Part shown: in pieces, positions 1-8,655 of the stretch
How positions within the stretch are numbered: the stretch's first letter is position 1
How the letters are laid out: each line of letters starts with the position of its first letter
From: Lunasporangiospora selenospora
Taxonomy: Eukaryota > Mortierellomycota > Mortierellomycetes > Mortierellales > Mortierellaceae
Assembly: GCA_015680635.1 (NCBI GenBank)
Contig: JAABOA010000596.1
Coordinates: 2,488-13,138, forward strand
Direction: 5' to 3'
Length of the DNA: 10,651 nt
Position numbers and translations under genes: made by a program
Notes under the pieces: generated by a model
What the model saw: the letters and a program-made list of their open reading frames with translations, nothing else
What the model was told of the DNA's origin: nothing
Database searches by the model: none

Positions 1-35
<35 letters not shown>

Positions 36-37
36 AC
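1..37. repeat. (GA)n microsatellite at the window edge
   Basis: The window opens in a nearly perfect AG dinucleotide run with one AAAG interruption. On the minus strand it is a (TC)n tract. It lies downstream of the first exon of the minus-strand gene at 491-763, so it may sit inside that gene's intron, but nothing in the sequence proves this. Its true length is unknown because the window cuts it. Confidence 0.9.
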
Positions 38-490
38 ATGATAGAAAAAAAAAAGACACGCGATGCGAGTAGAGAATGGAAATGGGGAAGGTTAACAGAA
101 CGAGTCTTGCTGCCACTACTGTCGAGTGAATCTCTGTCCATGTTAAGGTTGATCCTTTCTCCTTCTCGAGAAGGAAGAGCCAACTTTCTGGCTCCTCTGA
201 CAAAATATCCACATGCAGAAAAAAAAGATGAGCAAAGAGTACACATGGGGCAACACTCGAGGAAAAACAAGGGGAGGAGACACTCTGGTCCACAGCCCGT
301 CGCTACGAAAAGGAGTGGGCAAAAGGCGAGGATAAACCATGTGCTGCCCACAGCATAGCCCTTTTTCCCATGGCGAATACTCTTTCCTTCTCATCGTCGA
401 ATCCAAATCCATGGTGCGGTGCGAGTTTTTTCTTTTCTTTTCTTTCATCTCTTGCAAAAAAAGGCTTGCATCGGGCCATTCATCTTTTAC

Positions 491-763
491 CTTGCTAAAA
501 GTCTTTTTCTTTGAAATACCCGCAATAAAGTCGCGCATCCGCTCCAACAGCTGAAAGTAAAGTTGGAACGCATTCTCGGCAATCACAATCGACTTTGGAC
601 TCGCTTTATGGCGTTCGAATGCGGTCTTGATGATCTCATTGGCAATCTGGATCCGCGAATTCATGGCCATGCATGACACCTTGTTGGCCTGTGCTGCCCG
701 TGCAATGTCATTGATCACCACAGCCAACTGGATGGCCGCCGTGAAGTAACCAACATCGACCAT
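491..763 (-). CDS. First exon of an unrecognised helical protein (5' partial gene; possible MLKL/Cbl-N-like four-helix N-domain)
   Basis: The exon runs from ATG at 763 to a candidate splice donor (AAG|GTAAAA, GT at 490-489), exactly 91 codons, phase 0. I start at the MVDVG Met because the reading frame has no upstream ATG and the leader before it is pyrimidine-rich, as in the other genes here. The peptide is almost wholly helical and amphipathic: a hydrophobic first helix (about residues 5-20), a middle helix (about 30-53, ending KTAFERHK), a third rich in Gln/Leu/Phe (about 59-83, with FQLYFQLLERMRDF), then a basic KKKTFSK end. This matches my recollection of N-terminal helical-bundle domains (MLKL NTD / Cbl-N-like) that precede kinase or repeat domains in Mortierellomycota proteins; that assignment is inference. 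The frame stays open after the donor to 143, but that extension reads as low-quality, Cys/Trp/Phe-rich sequence. No convincing second exon is visible down to position 1, so the gene either has a long intron and continues outside the window or is a broken remnant. Confidence 0.6.
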
Positions 764-1002
764 TACAATGGACAGGGACAAGGATAGAGAGAAAAGAACA
801 CAGGGAAAGTGGGTGTGTTGAAGGTGCGGGTTTGGCGAGTGGTCTGCCCAGAGCTAAAAGAAAAAAAGAAAAAGAGTTTGGTGGATGTGCCTGGTCGAAC
901 TGGGCTGTTTGGACTGTGGAGACAAAAAAAAGAAAAGGGCGCGGGCGAAGCTCCTCTGGGGGAGAGGGAAAAGGGCGGAGAAGAGGTGGAAAGCGAATGT
1001 GC

Positions 1003-1093
1003 CGAGAGGAGAAAGAGAGAAGGGGTGAAGAGAGAAAGAGAAAGAAAAAGAGAGAAAGAGAGTGAAAGAGAGTGAAAGAGAGTGAAAGAGAAC
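1003..1093. repeat. Purine-rich tract with tandem 10-mer
   Basis: This is an almost pure A/G stretch on the plus strand with a few T. Within it the decamer AGTGAAAGAG occurs three times in exact tandem at 1061-1070, 1071-1080 and 1081-1090, after the related unit AGAGAAAGAG at 1051-1060. On the minus strand it forms a CT-rich tract about 240-330 nt upstream of the ATG at 763. Confidence 0.85.
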
Positions 1094-1301
1094 CAAAGAG
1101 AAGACAAGGAGGATGGACGGGAGAAAGAGGGAATCGATAAAGAGGCTCTAGAGTTACATGTGTACAGAGCGGGAGAGTGGTGAGCGGTGTGTGTGTTTCC
1201 TTGCTGAGCAGGACAAGGGTGGAAAAGTAAGAGTGCTGCAGGATTAAGGTTGTGTGAAATAACGAGTCGTAGTTTTGTCGGGACAACCCAGCATGGAGGA
1301 T

Positions 1302-1396
1302 GGGAGAGAGAGAGAGTGAATGTGTGAGAGAAAGAGAGAGAGCGAAGAGAGAGCGAGAGAGAGAGCGAGAGAGAGAGAGCGAGAGAGAGAGAGAGA
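1302..1396. repeat. GA-rich microsatellite
   Basis: This is a (GA)n tract, slightly broken near 1317-1325 and, from 1326 on, interrupted only by single C bases and an AAA/AA. In its second half, GA runs are spaced by C to give units close to GAGAGAGAGC. It is the purine partner of the pyrimidine tract at 1590-1777 on the same strand. Confidence 0.9.
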
Positions 1397-1589
1397 TGAA
1401 GATTGCCAAGGTCGAATGGAGAAGAAGGAAAAAAATAAAATGCGACGCGCGGATAGGACAGTGCGCCGCGAGGCTGAGTGAGACACATAGCAGGGAACAT
1501 CGATCTCTCTCCGCGAGATAGATATAGCTCAGACCAGTGGCAAATCATCCCCCTGCATGCCTGGTTCTTGTCCTTGGTCTTGCTCTCTG

Positions 1590-1777
1590 TCCTTTTTCTC
1601 TCTCTTCTTTTTTTCTTTTTTCTCTCTCTCTTCTCTCTGTTCTTTTTTTCTCTCTCTCTCTCTCTTTCTCTTCTCCTTCTTTTCTCTCTCTCTCTCTTCT
1701 CTCTTTTTCTCTCTCCTCTCTCTTCTCCTCTCTCTTCTCTTCTCTCTCTTCCTTATCTCTTCCTTCTCCTCTCTCTT
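1590..1777. repeat. Long pyrimidine (TC)n tract
   Basis: There are 188 nt of C and T on the plus strand with only two purines (G1639, A1755). CT-rich stretches precede start codons elsewhere in the window, but no recognisable plus-strand gene follows this one: the first ATG after it (1788) opens only 36 codons. The opposite polarity of the GA tract at 1302-1396 would let the two pair in single-stranded RNA or DNA. Confidence 0.9.
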
Positions 1778-2021
1778 GACGCCGTCCATGAAGCGCATTT
1801 CACCCCTAGTCCGTGTCGTGGCTGTCCTAGACTGGCAGCATCGCACTCGGTCAATAATGAGGCAGTGCTCCCACCACAATAATTGGTCTGCAGGATAGAT
1901 CCTCTCTCCGCACCTCACTCACTCACCATCATCACGTACATGCACCCACACACATGGACACAGCACGCTAAGAAAATGTGGCAGGGTAAAAGCCTTGTCT
2001 TGTTAGAGTCTCCTCTTTGGA

Positions 2022-2027
2022 TTTATT
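2022..2027 (-). terminator. Candidate poly(A) signal of the dipeptidase gene
   Basis: AATAAA on the minus strand, 133 nt downstream of the TAA stop at 2160-2162. It is the only exact AATAAA I noticed in this 3' flank. Position and strand fit a 3' end for the dipeptidase mRNA. Confidence 0.6.
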
Positions 2028-2159
2028 GCCAGTGTGAGCTGGGCTGTATCGGATGGACTGATATACACAATAATGGGAGGGGGAGGGGAGGGGAGGAAAC
2101 TCTTGCTAGCAAGTTTGTATTTTTTGAATTCTTTCTCTCTTCGCCTTCCAGTCGTCTTT

Positions 2160-4258
2160 TTAAAACTTCTGGCCAGAAACCTCCCAGAGGTAGGCACCGA
2201 GCAACTTGGTGCCCTCAATGTAGTTGGAGCGGTCGAGCTTCTCGTTGATGGAGTGGGCACCATCCGAAGAGCGACCCATGGGCAACAAGAGAACGTTCTT
2301 CTGGAGAGCGTCCTGGAAAGTCAGTGTCACGGGGATCGAGCCACCCTCACGCGTCAAATCAGGCTTGACCTTGAACACACGCTCAACGGCATTGGCCGCA
2401 GCAACTATTAAAAAAGAAAAAACACATGGTTCACTCGTGAGTCAAGATGCATCCAATTGAAAAAGAATCATCCGTATATGCTGTTGGATACCATTCGCTT
2501 ACCATAGTTAGGGTGCTCAAAGGAAGCAACCCAAGGCTTGCCAGCATGGAGGCACTCAACCTCGACAACGTTCTTGGAACCAAGCTTGGCAAACTCCTCG
2601 TTGATGTACTTGACCACGCACTGGTCAATCTTCTCGGGAACCATGTTGGGGACAGAGCGGATTGAGAACTTGCCAATGACCTTGGCAGGGATAACGGTCT
2701 TGGCTCCAGGAGCAGAGAAGGCGCCCTCAATTCCGTGGAGAGAGAGCGAGGGGTAGCGCCAGCGACCCTTGAGTGCGTCGATGTGGCTATCGTGAATAGT
2801 GTTTTCGGCATCGATGGCCTTGTGCAAAGTGCTCAAGTCAAAGTCCAGGGGTGGGTAAGAAGCCTCCTCGGCATCTATTGACCGAAAGAGAAAGAGAGAA
2901 TCACGGGAATCAGGATCCTGGCTAGTCGCCTCTTATGGTATGCATTACACTTGCTCGTTTTTGACAGTCGACTCGATCCTATCCAAACCCCGCACGGAAA
3001 AATAAAGTGTGGACGTCCAGAGAGTAATGCAATGACCCTAGAAATTGCGCCATCCCGGACATTGCTTACCAGTCAAGGGGGCGACATCGTCCATGATTCC
3101 GGGAATGAGGATCTCGCCCTTGGGGGTGACGAGCTTCGAGAAGATATAAGCGAGGTCGGTCATGGGCTCGTGGACAGTGCCGCCAAAGACACCCGAGTGA
3201 AGATCGCGGCCAGGTCCCTTGATGGCAATCTTGTAGTAAGAGATTCCACGAAGACCATAGGTGATGCAGGGTTTGCTGTCGCCCAACCAGTAGTTGTCGC
3301 TGATGCAGACGGCGTCAACATCCTTGAACCAGCCCTTGGCCTCGGCATTGATGACATCGTCCAAACCCTCTGATCCGTTCTCCTCCATACCTATTGTGAT
3401 GCAGTGCATGAATGAGTCCAATGTCTTGACAATGCGCAGAATCGAGTCAACAAACACGTACGTACACAAAAACACACAAAAACACATACCCTCAAAGCAC
3501 ATGCAGAGGTTGACGGGGAGCTCGAGACCAAGCTTCTGGTGGGCCTCAATGGCGTTCAACCAACCAAGAATGGGTCCCTTGTCATCAGTCGAACCACGTC
3601 CAACAAGCTCTCCCTTTTCGTTCTCAATCAACTCGAAAGGCTCAGTGGCCCAGCCATCCTCCTTGAGTGCGGGCTGGACATCGTAGTGACCATAGACGAG
3701 GACGGTCTTCTTGGCAGGGTCACGGCCATAATAACCAAGAATGATAGGGGGCAACTGAAGAGTGTGCCCGTCCATCTCGTGAGTGCCGGGGTCGCGAATA
3801 ACATACCTAAAGGAATGGGTAGATTGGCCGTTGGTAATTAGTTTTAATCTCATGGTCGTGTCCATCCAGAGAAAAAAAGGGACGGAAACACTCGACTTAC
3901 TCGACGTTGAGGCGAGTCAATTCCTTCTTGAGCCACTCGCCCATGGCAAAGACCTGGGGACGGAGACTAACATCCGAGCTGACACTATTTTTGTTGCGTG
4001 TTGTTGCAATATTAGAATATCTAGGTGTTAGTGGCATTCTCTAGGGTACTGTGGAGCATTTTCTTCCGGATCTCGGCATTAATGGATCCATTATGAGATG
4101 GATGGAAGGAAAAAGTGTTGATGGCGATTGCGCAGAAATGGGGATAGAGTTTCGTACCTAGGGATGGCAACCACCTCACGGAGACGTTCGACATAGATGT
4201 TCTGGTCCTTGTCGACCTGAGCAAAGAACTGGTTGAGAGAGTCGGCGTTGACGGTCAT
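2160..4258 (-). CDS. DUG1: Cytosolic M20 metallodipeptidase (Cys-Gly dipeptidase, Dug1/CNDP2 type)
   Basis: Six exons on the minus strand: 4258-4158, 3978-3901, 3806-3490, 3390-3070, 2874-2503, 2404-2160. They join in frame to 477 aa, the usual family length (about 475-480). Donors are GTACGA, GTAAGT, GTATGT, GTAAGC, GTAAGC; all acceptors are AG. The ATG at 4258 has a good context (ACC before it). Di-zinc site residues as recognised from CNDP2/Dug1: H100 with D102 (GHYDVQ), D135 (STDDKG), catalytic E168 and ligand E169 (GMEENGSEG), D197 (ISDNYW), H447 (DGAHS). The lid/dimerisation domain (about 205-385) carries H230 (RDLHSG), which in the family completes the partner subunit's active site. 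The family hydrolyses dipeptides in the cytosol; yeast Dug1 cleaves Cys-Gly released in glutathione breakdown. No signal peptide or membrane segment is visible. The gene is divergent from the calpain gene at 5459. Family assignment is very secure; Cys-Gly preference is inferred from orthology. Confidence 0.95.
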
Positions 4259-4404
4259 GGTGAGAGAGTTTTGGGGGGGGTGAGAGAGAAAGAGTAAGGT
4301 TGTGGGAAAGAAGAAAGAAAAGGAAGAAAAGGAAAAAGCGGCCTGGGAAAAAAAGAATCTTCGGCGTGTCCCACGCCCCGACTACACCCCTTTCTTGCGG
4401 GTTG

Positions 4405-4409
4405 ATTGG
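4405..4409 (-). promoter_or_regulatory. CCAAT box, dipeptidase promoter
   Basis: CCAAT on the minus strand (ATTGG on plus), 147 nt upstream of the dipeptidase ATG, within the usual range for a HAP/NF-Y-complex site. A second CCAAT, on the plus strand, lies at 4479-4483. A CCAAT pair in both orientations fits a divergent promoter, but factor binding is inferred. Confidence 0.45.
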
Positions 4410-4456
4410 CTGCTAGTAGGATTGTTAAGTAAACAGGTAGTAATCCGTTCGCTTTA

Positions 4457-4473
4457 GGTTAAGTTAAGTTACC
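4457..4473. repeat. Short GTTAA tandem repeat flanked by GGT/ACC
   Basis: The 17-mer GGTTAAGTTAAGTTACC holds three overlapping GTTAA steps with complementary ends (GGT...ACC). It lies about 200 nt upstream of the dipeptidase start and close to both CCAAT boxes. Its role is unknown; it may be a transcription-factor site. Confidence 0.5.
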
Positions 4474-5140
4474 AACAGCCAATAAAACCGCTGGATTGTC
4501 AAAAGTAGTACAGTTTCTGACACGACGCTGTTGTGGGGACAAGTGCCCGCGTCTGTCTCACTCAGCGCTTTGTTCTTGTGCATCAGTGTCTCGTGACTCT
4601 CTCTCACGCTCACTCTCTCACTTATTTGGTAACCTTCCTTCATACATTCCTCTAGCCTTCAGGTACCGGTAACGCCAGAAGTCATTGGCTCGTAAATCTT
4701 TACGCCTCTGGGACCCTTGCTTCCACCCTATCCTCTACTCCATTATCCCACTCCTCTCTGTTGCTCCATATATCTCCCTGTCTCCACCCAACGAGCATAA
4801 ATGAACCCCCATCTTGTCAGTCCTCTCGTAGGACAAGGAATTTCCGACAACCATATTGAGTGTCTACATGGTTGAAATTGATCTCGCTCTCTCCGAAAAT
4901 GAACCCCATGATTGTTAAGGTTGAGGACTGCAACGATGAAATTTACCAAACCGAGATGAGGCAGTGCAGTGATTTCATCTTTTGCCGTTCCTCCGCGGAC
5001 CTGAGTTCCCATCCTGGCAGATGGTCGCACAATCTCCCTCTCCGCTTCCTTGCTCCAGACCTCCACTTTTTATTTCTCGACTTCCTCCTTCAAGCTTATT
5101 TGCGAGAACAAGGTCAAAGTTGTCCTTTCCCCTTTTTTTG

Positions 5141-5218
5141 CTCTAAACCCTCGCCCTCCAGTGCAGCTGAAGGTTTTTTCTTTTTTGAGGGTTTATTATT
5201 ATTCTCTAGACCCTCGCC
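5141..5218. repeat. Telobox-like repeats in the calpain promoter
   Basis: CTCTAAACCCTCGCC at 5141-5155 recurs as CTCTAGACCCTCGCC at 5204-5218 (14 of 15 identical). Between them, GAGGGTTTA at 5187-5195 is the exact inverted copy of TAAACCCTC at 5144-5152. Thus three copies of an AAACCCTC-type core, two direct and one inverted, lie 100-190 bp upstream of the TATA box. The core resembles telobox elements (AAACCCTA) bound by Myb-type telomere-repeat factors in other fungi and plants. The match is partial (CTC rather than CTA). Confidence 0.6.
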
Positions 5219-5324
5219 GCCATTCCTGACGTTACGGCCTTGCCCGTCTTCATGGACGTCGCTTTTCAACTCCTTCAGTACAAAATGGAGGCGCTGCTGT
5301 CAAAAGATCTTTTGCTCGCGGTAT

Positions 5325-5331
5325 TATAAAT
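5325..5331 (+). promoter_or_regulatory. TATA box, calpain gene
   Basis: TATAAAT, 128 nt upstream of the ATG at 5459. It is followed by a C/T-rich stretch (about 5332-5445) that would form the 5' leader. No in-frame ATG lies between the box and the chosen start. Confidence 0.55.
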
Positions 5332-5458
5332 CTCTCTTGCTTTGCCGTTCTCGTCTTCTTTTTTTTATCCCCTTCATCCAAACAATCCCACGCTCCCCTC
5401 TCCTTCCTCCTTCCTCCTACACTTTTGTCTCCCAGCACCGTTAATCAAGAAAGACATC

Positions 5459-7858
5459 ATGTCCAAGAAGCTCAGAGTCAAGAATAAGCAAAAGGCCTCC
5501 GCAAAGGCTATTGCCGCCAAGGCCAAGGCTGCTGCCAAGGCCAAACATTGCAAAGAGCTTCAACTCCCGTCAATGACCCTTCTGGCCACCTCTGCCATGG
5601 AACGCGCCCGCGAAGCGTGTATCGCCAAGGTGGATGCCATTGTCGAGGAGTGCCTGGCTCTGAACTGCAAGTTCCGCGACTCCAAGTTTGATCTACTCAA
5701 TGATCGTTACAGCTGTCTGTACCACTCAGGAAACGAGATGTATAACTTTTATATCGACGGCGTGTCTCGTGTTGACGATATTTTCCGCAAGCCAGAGTTC
5801 TTCTTGAATGGCGCTACACCCTCTGACATCAAGCAGGTACTAAACAGCGCGTTTTTTTTTTTTTAACTTATTGTTCCCCAACAACATTCTGACATGTAAA
5901 AACATATAATATCGCGCGTTACTAAACATGCAATCTTGGACTACTTGCGCTCATTAGGGAGGAATCGGTGACTGCTGGTTTGTTGCCTCGCTCGCCGTAG
6001 TCTCTAATATCCCAGGATTGATCGAACAGCTCTGTGTCAAGCGAAACGAGGAGGTCGGCGTCTACGGCTTCATCTTCTTCAAGGACGGTGATTGGGTCTC
6101 GACAGTTGTTGATGACCAGCTCTTTTACACTTCCAACTACCTCACCAAAAAGAAATCTCTCTATTTTGCGCACTGCCCTGAGGAGAGAGAGACCTGGCTT
6201 CCACTCCTGGAAAAGGCCTATGCCAAGATCCATGGAGATTACGAGACCCTCGAAGGTGGATACACAGGAGAGGGTGTTGAGGACTTGACAGGAGGTGTCT
6301 CCTCCATCATGTACACTCATGATATTCTGAACAAAGACCGCTTCTGGGAGGAAGAGATGAAGAACGTCAACAAGAATATTCTTATGGGCTGCTTCTTCAA
6401 CTACCGGGATAGCGATAGCAGAGGTGGCGTCCAGACGTCACACGCATATAGCGTCCTGCGCGTTGCAGAGTACAAGGGCGAGCGTCTTGTTCAGGTAATT
6501 TTTCTATAAGCAATTTCACAAAGAGGGAGGGGGTAGCGGAGTAACGTTTTGAGGTTCTTTTTTTTTTGTTCTTCTAGACGAACATTGAACTAACTTGTTT
6601 CCAAATTGCCTTGATATTTTCTTCTCCACAGGTCCGCAATCCTTGGGGTAGTTCCGAGTGGAACGGTGATTGGTCCGATGAGTCGGAAAATTGGACAGAG
6701 GACGCCATCCGAGAACTGGGAATGGAAGTCAAGGACGATGGTCAATTCTGGATTTCCTACAAGGACTTTTTGAAAACATACTCCACCATTGAGCGCTGCC
6801 GTGTCTTTGACAGCGCTTGGAGCGTGGCCTCCCAATGGATCCCATACAATGTCGAGCCCCGATCCAGCGGCAAGTTCGATATTGAGCTGAACCAGGACAG
6901 TGACGTGGTCATTGTTCTTTCTCAGCCAGATACCCGCTACTTTGGCTTCGTTCAGGCCAACTACCGGTACAAGCTCACCTTCCACGTTTATGACAAGGAT
7001 CAAAAGGTTCTCCGCCGTGCTAGACCCAGAGTCCCTTACCCAGACCGAAGCGTCAACTGCGAACTCAAGCTCAAGGCGGGACGTTACACGGTCATTCCTC
7101 ATGTGATCCGAGAGGCAAATGGTATCATTCCTGCTGAAGAAAAGAAGGAGGAGGAGAAGAAGGCTGAGGAGAAAAAGGAAGACAGCGCTGTTGGACCAAG
7201 ATTCCGCACAGACGGTCTTCGTGTTGTCAACGAACCAGTCGATATCAGTGAGGATGACTACATGTTCAAGCAAATGAAGGCAGAAAAGGTGCGAGCCATG
7301 GCTCTGGCACGAATCAAAGGGAAGATCATCGTCGGTGTCGATGATGAGGATTATGAAGAAGATGAGGAGGAGAAGCTTGAGGAGGAAAAGTGGCAGCTGA
7401 TGCTTGGCCTCCGTGTCTACAGTCATGATTCTAAATTGAAGCTGGAGGGTATCGCAGGCGAACACCCTGCCAAGTCTGAGGAAAAGACTGAGAGCGCTGA
7501 CGAGTCCGACCCAGAGGCTGTCAGCGCAACCCTTGCAGACAAGAAGTCTGAGGATAAGGACAAGGATGCTAAGGACAAGAAGGACGATAAGGAAAAGAAG
7601 GATGATAAGGAAAAGAAGGACGACAAGGAAAAGAAGGACGACAAGGAAAGCGATGAAAAGGCCAAGGAAAAGAAAGATGACAAGGAGGGTGATGACAAGG
7701 CAAAGGCAAAGGAAGAGGAGGACAGCAAGAAAGAGACTGAGGATACGAACAAGACTGACAACAAGGACGAGACAAAGGAGGTCGAGAAAGACGCTCAGCC
7801 AGAAAAGGCCAAGGATGATGAGGGCGACGCGCTCAAGAAGATGGAGCGCGAGGAATAG
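5459..7858 (+). CDS. Calpain-type cysteine protease with charged C-terminal repeat tail
   Basis: Three exons: 5459-5836, 5958-6494, 6632-7858 (126 + 179 + 408 codons = 713 aa), both introns phase 0, with branch-point-like TACTAAAC (5920-5927) and CTAAC (6590-6594). The protease core (CysPc) starts near residue 78. The triad is visible: C132 in QGGIGDCWF, H288 in SHAYSVL, N308 in VRNPWG; spacing matches classical calpains. Residues about 360-470 resemble the calpain beta-sandwich domain. A Lys/Glu-rich insert follows (about 473-490), then a further beta-like segment near 559-584 (WQLMLGLRVYS). The first 35 residues are Lys/Ala-rich and basic. The last about 120 residues are nearly all K, D and E, including four exact KKDDKE units (621-644). 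There is no penta-EF-hand domain and no MIT domain is evident, so it is not a clear PalB/Rim13 orthologue. It is probably a soluble intracellular, Ca2+-regulated protease that processes selected substrates; its substrate is unknown. The start codon is the first ATG after the TATA box. Confidence 0.93.
6578..6631 (+). other. Possible alternative exon segment (in-frame upstream 3' splice site)
   Basis: Inside calpain intron 2 (6495-6631) a second acceptor, CTAG at 6574-6577, follows a strong pyrimidine run (about 6555-6575). The 54 nt from it to the main acceptor are open and in frame, so its use would add 18 residues (TNIELTCFQIALIFSSPQ) directly before VRNPWG. The main acceptor at 6630-6631 is preferred because it gives the contiguous strand known in calpains and has a CTAAC branch point 37 nt upstream. 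Transcript data would decide. Confidence 0.45.
7577..7648 (+). repeat. Tandem 18-bp repeat encoding KKDDKE x4
   Basis: Four consecutive 18-bp units, each AAGAAG then two GAY codons then AAGGAA, encode calpain residues 621-644. They differ only at third positions of the Asp codons. A fifth, synonymous copy (AAG AAA GAT GAC AAG GAG) lies at 7670-7687. Low divergence suggests recent expansion by slippage or unequal crossing-over, so copy number may vary between strains. Confidence 0.9.
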
Positions 7859-7894
7859 GTACCAAGCGCCTCATAACGCACACCCCGGAATATC

Positions 7895-7900
7895 AATAAA
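7895..7900 (+). terminator. Poly(A) signal, calpain gene
   Basis: AATAAA, 37 nt after the TAG stop at 7856-7858; a standard position for 3'-end formation. Confidence 0.7.
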
Positions 7901-8655
7901 CCATCTTTTGCTAATTTGTACTGTGAACCACTCGGCGTGCGTGGCGTAGGGAGAATCACAAATGAAAATGAAAATGACCCAAGTGTTGTTTTTCTCGATA
8001 GAAAAAAAAACGAAAACAGTCATTTGTTACGTACTTTATATCATTCGGAGAGCGTGCACCAGGACATTAGGAATGCGCTGATGGGTAAAGTGTATGCGGG
8101 TATACTTGAACGACGCTGCCTTTAATCACATTATGCTTGTGCAAGACTGGTGGTAAAACAGGCACGCATGTGTCCGGGTTGAGCATTCAAGTCAAGGGCT
8201 CGCAAAAGTTCCCGAGTGCCTATGCGGAGATCTTTTCTTTTACGCCATTGGGAGTACCAAGAGAGTGTCGGGTATCCATTGTCGAGTTCTCGACTACCGT
8301 AGCCAGTGGTTTAAAAGGTCGGCTGTACTCGAGGTTCATTCCTTTAGATGAGAAGTCCCTAGAGCCAGGAGTCCTGTCTTCTGCTGTTATGGACCCTGCA
8401 GATCCACTCACTTGTTTCCACCCTTTCTTGTTCTCCTTTCTTTAGACCACCACAACCTTTGTCACAGGAAGAGGGGGGGGTATTCCAGTGTGCTCTGATG
8501 CAGCGACCATTGATCATAAACAAAGAGCGAGTAATTAGGTTAGATATTCTCCGTCGTGCATCCCTGCTAGTATTTTTCAAGAGACTCTTTATTTCCCAAC
8601 GTCTAGAGCCTAGTTTGGACAAGTGGTCAATCCTTGGACAACGTGTGTGACAATT

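Larger units (their letters stand above)
764..2021. other. Gene-poor region with GA/TC tracts
   Basis: About 1.25 kb between the start of the minus-strand exon and the poly(A) signal of the dipeptidase gene. It holds the purine-rich tracts and the pyrimidine tract listed separately. Long open frames across it (for example Ser/Leu-rich frames at 763-1548 on the minus strand) are products of the dinucleotide tracts, not genes. The part just before 763, read on the minus strand, is C/T-rich and probably contains the promoter and leader of the exon at 491-763. I see no clear TATA box for it. Confidence 0.6.
4259..5458. promoter_or_regulatory. Divergent promoter region between dipeptidase and calpain genes
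   Basis: There are 1.2 kb between two start codons pointing away from each other. The dipeptidase side has a pyrimidine-rich leader (on the minus strand) with a run of eight C at 4273-4280, a minus-strand CCAAT box and a GTTAA repeat. The calpain side has a TATA box and a C/T-rich leader. Open frames in it, such as 4743-5066 (-) and 4860-5444 (+), show no recognisable family, no good start context and no splice support, so I call no gene here. The length would allow a small non-coding RNA, but I see no structure for one. Confidence 0.7.

Noticed and set aside
38-358. 106-codon plus-strand frame after the GA microsatellite
   Set aside because: Basic, low-information peptide with no recognisable domain; lies opposite the likely intron or 3' part of the minus-strand gene and has no splice or promoter support.
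763-1548. Long Ser/Leu-rich minus-strand frames (261 and 233 codons)
   Set aside because: Generated by TC dinucleotide tracts, which read as Ser-Leu repeats in every frame; they have no ATG start in the right place and no domain.
1516-1600. tRNA-like A box (TAGCTCAG..AGTGG) followed by GGTTCTTGTCC and a T run
   Set aside because: The B box match is poor, the spacing is short, and no acceptor stem can pair; not a tRNA.
1788-1898. 36-codon frame directly after the pyrimidine tract
   Set aside because: A start codon after a CT-rich tract is suggestive, but the peptide is very short with no recognisable feature and no donor site to extend it.
4743-5066. 107-codon minus-strand frame in the divergent promoter
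   Set aside because: No ATG in good context, no family resemblance, overlaps other open frames, and lies between two well-placed promoters.
6590-7764. Antisense frames (291 and 113 codons) opposite calpain exon 3
   Set aside because: Mirror images of the calpain coding sequence caused by its codon bias; Ser/Phe/Leu-rich peptides are the complement of Lys/Glu/Asp codons.
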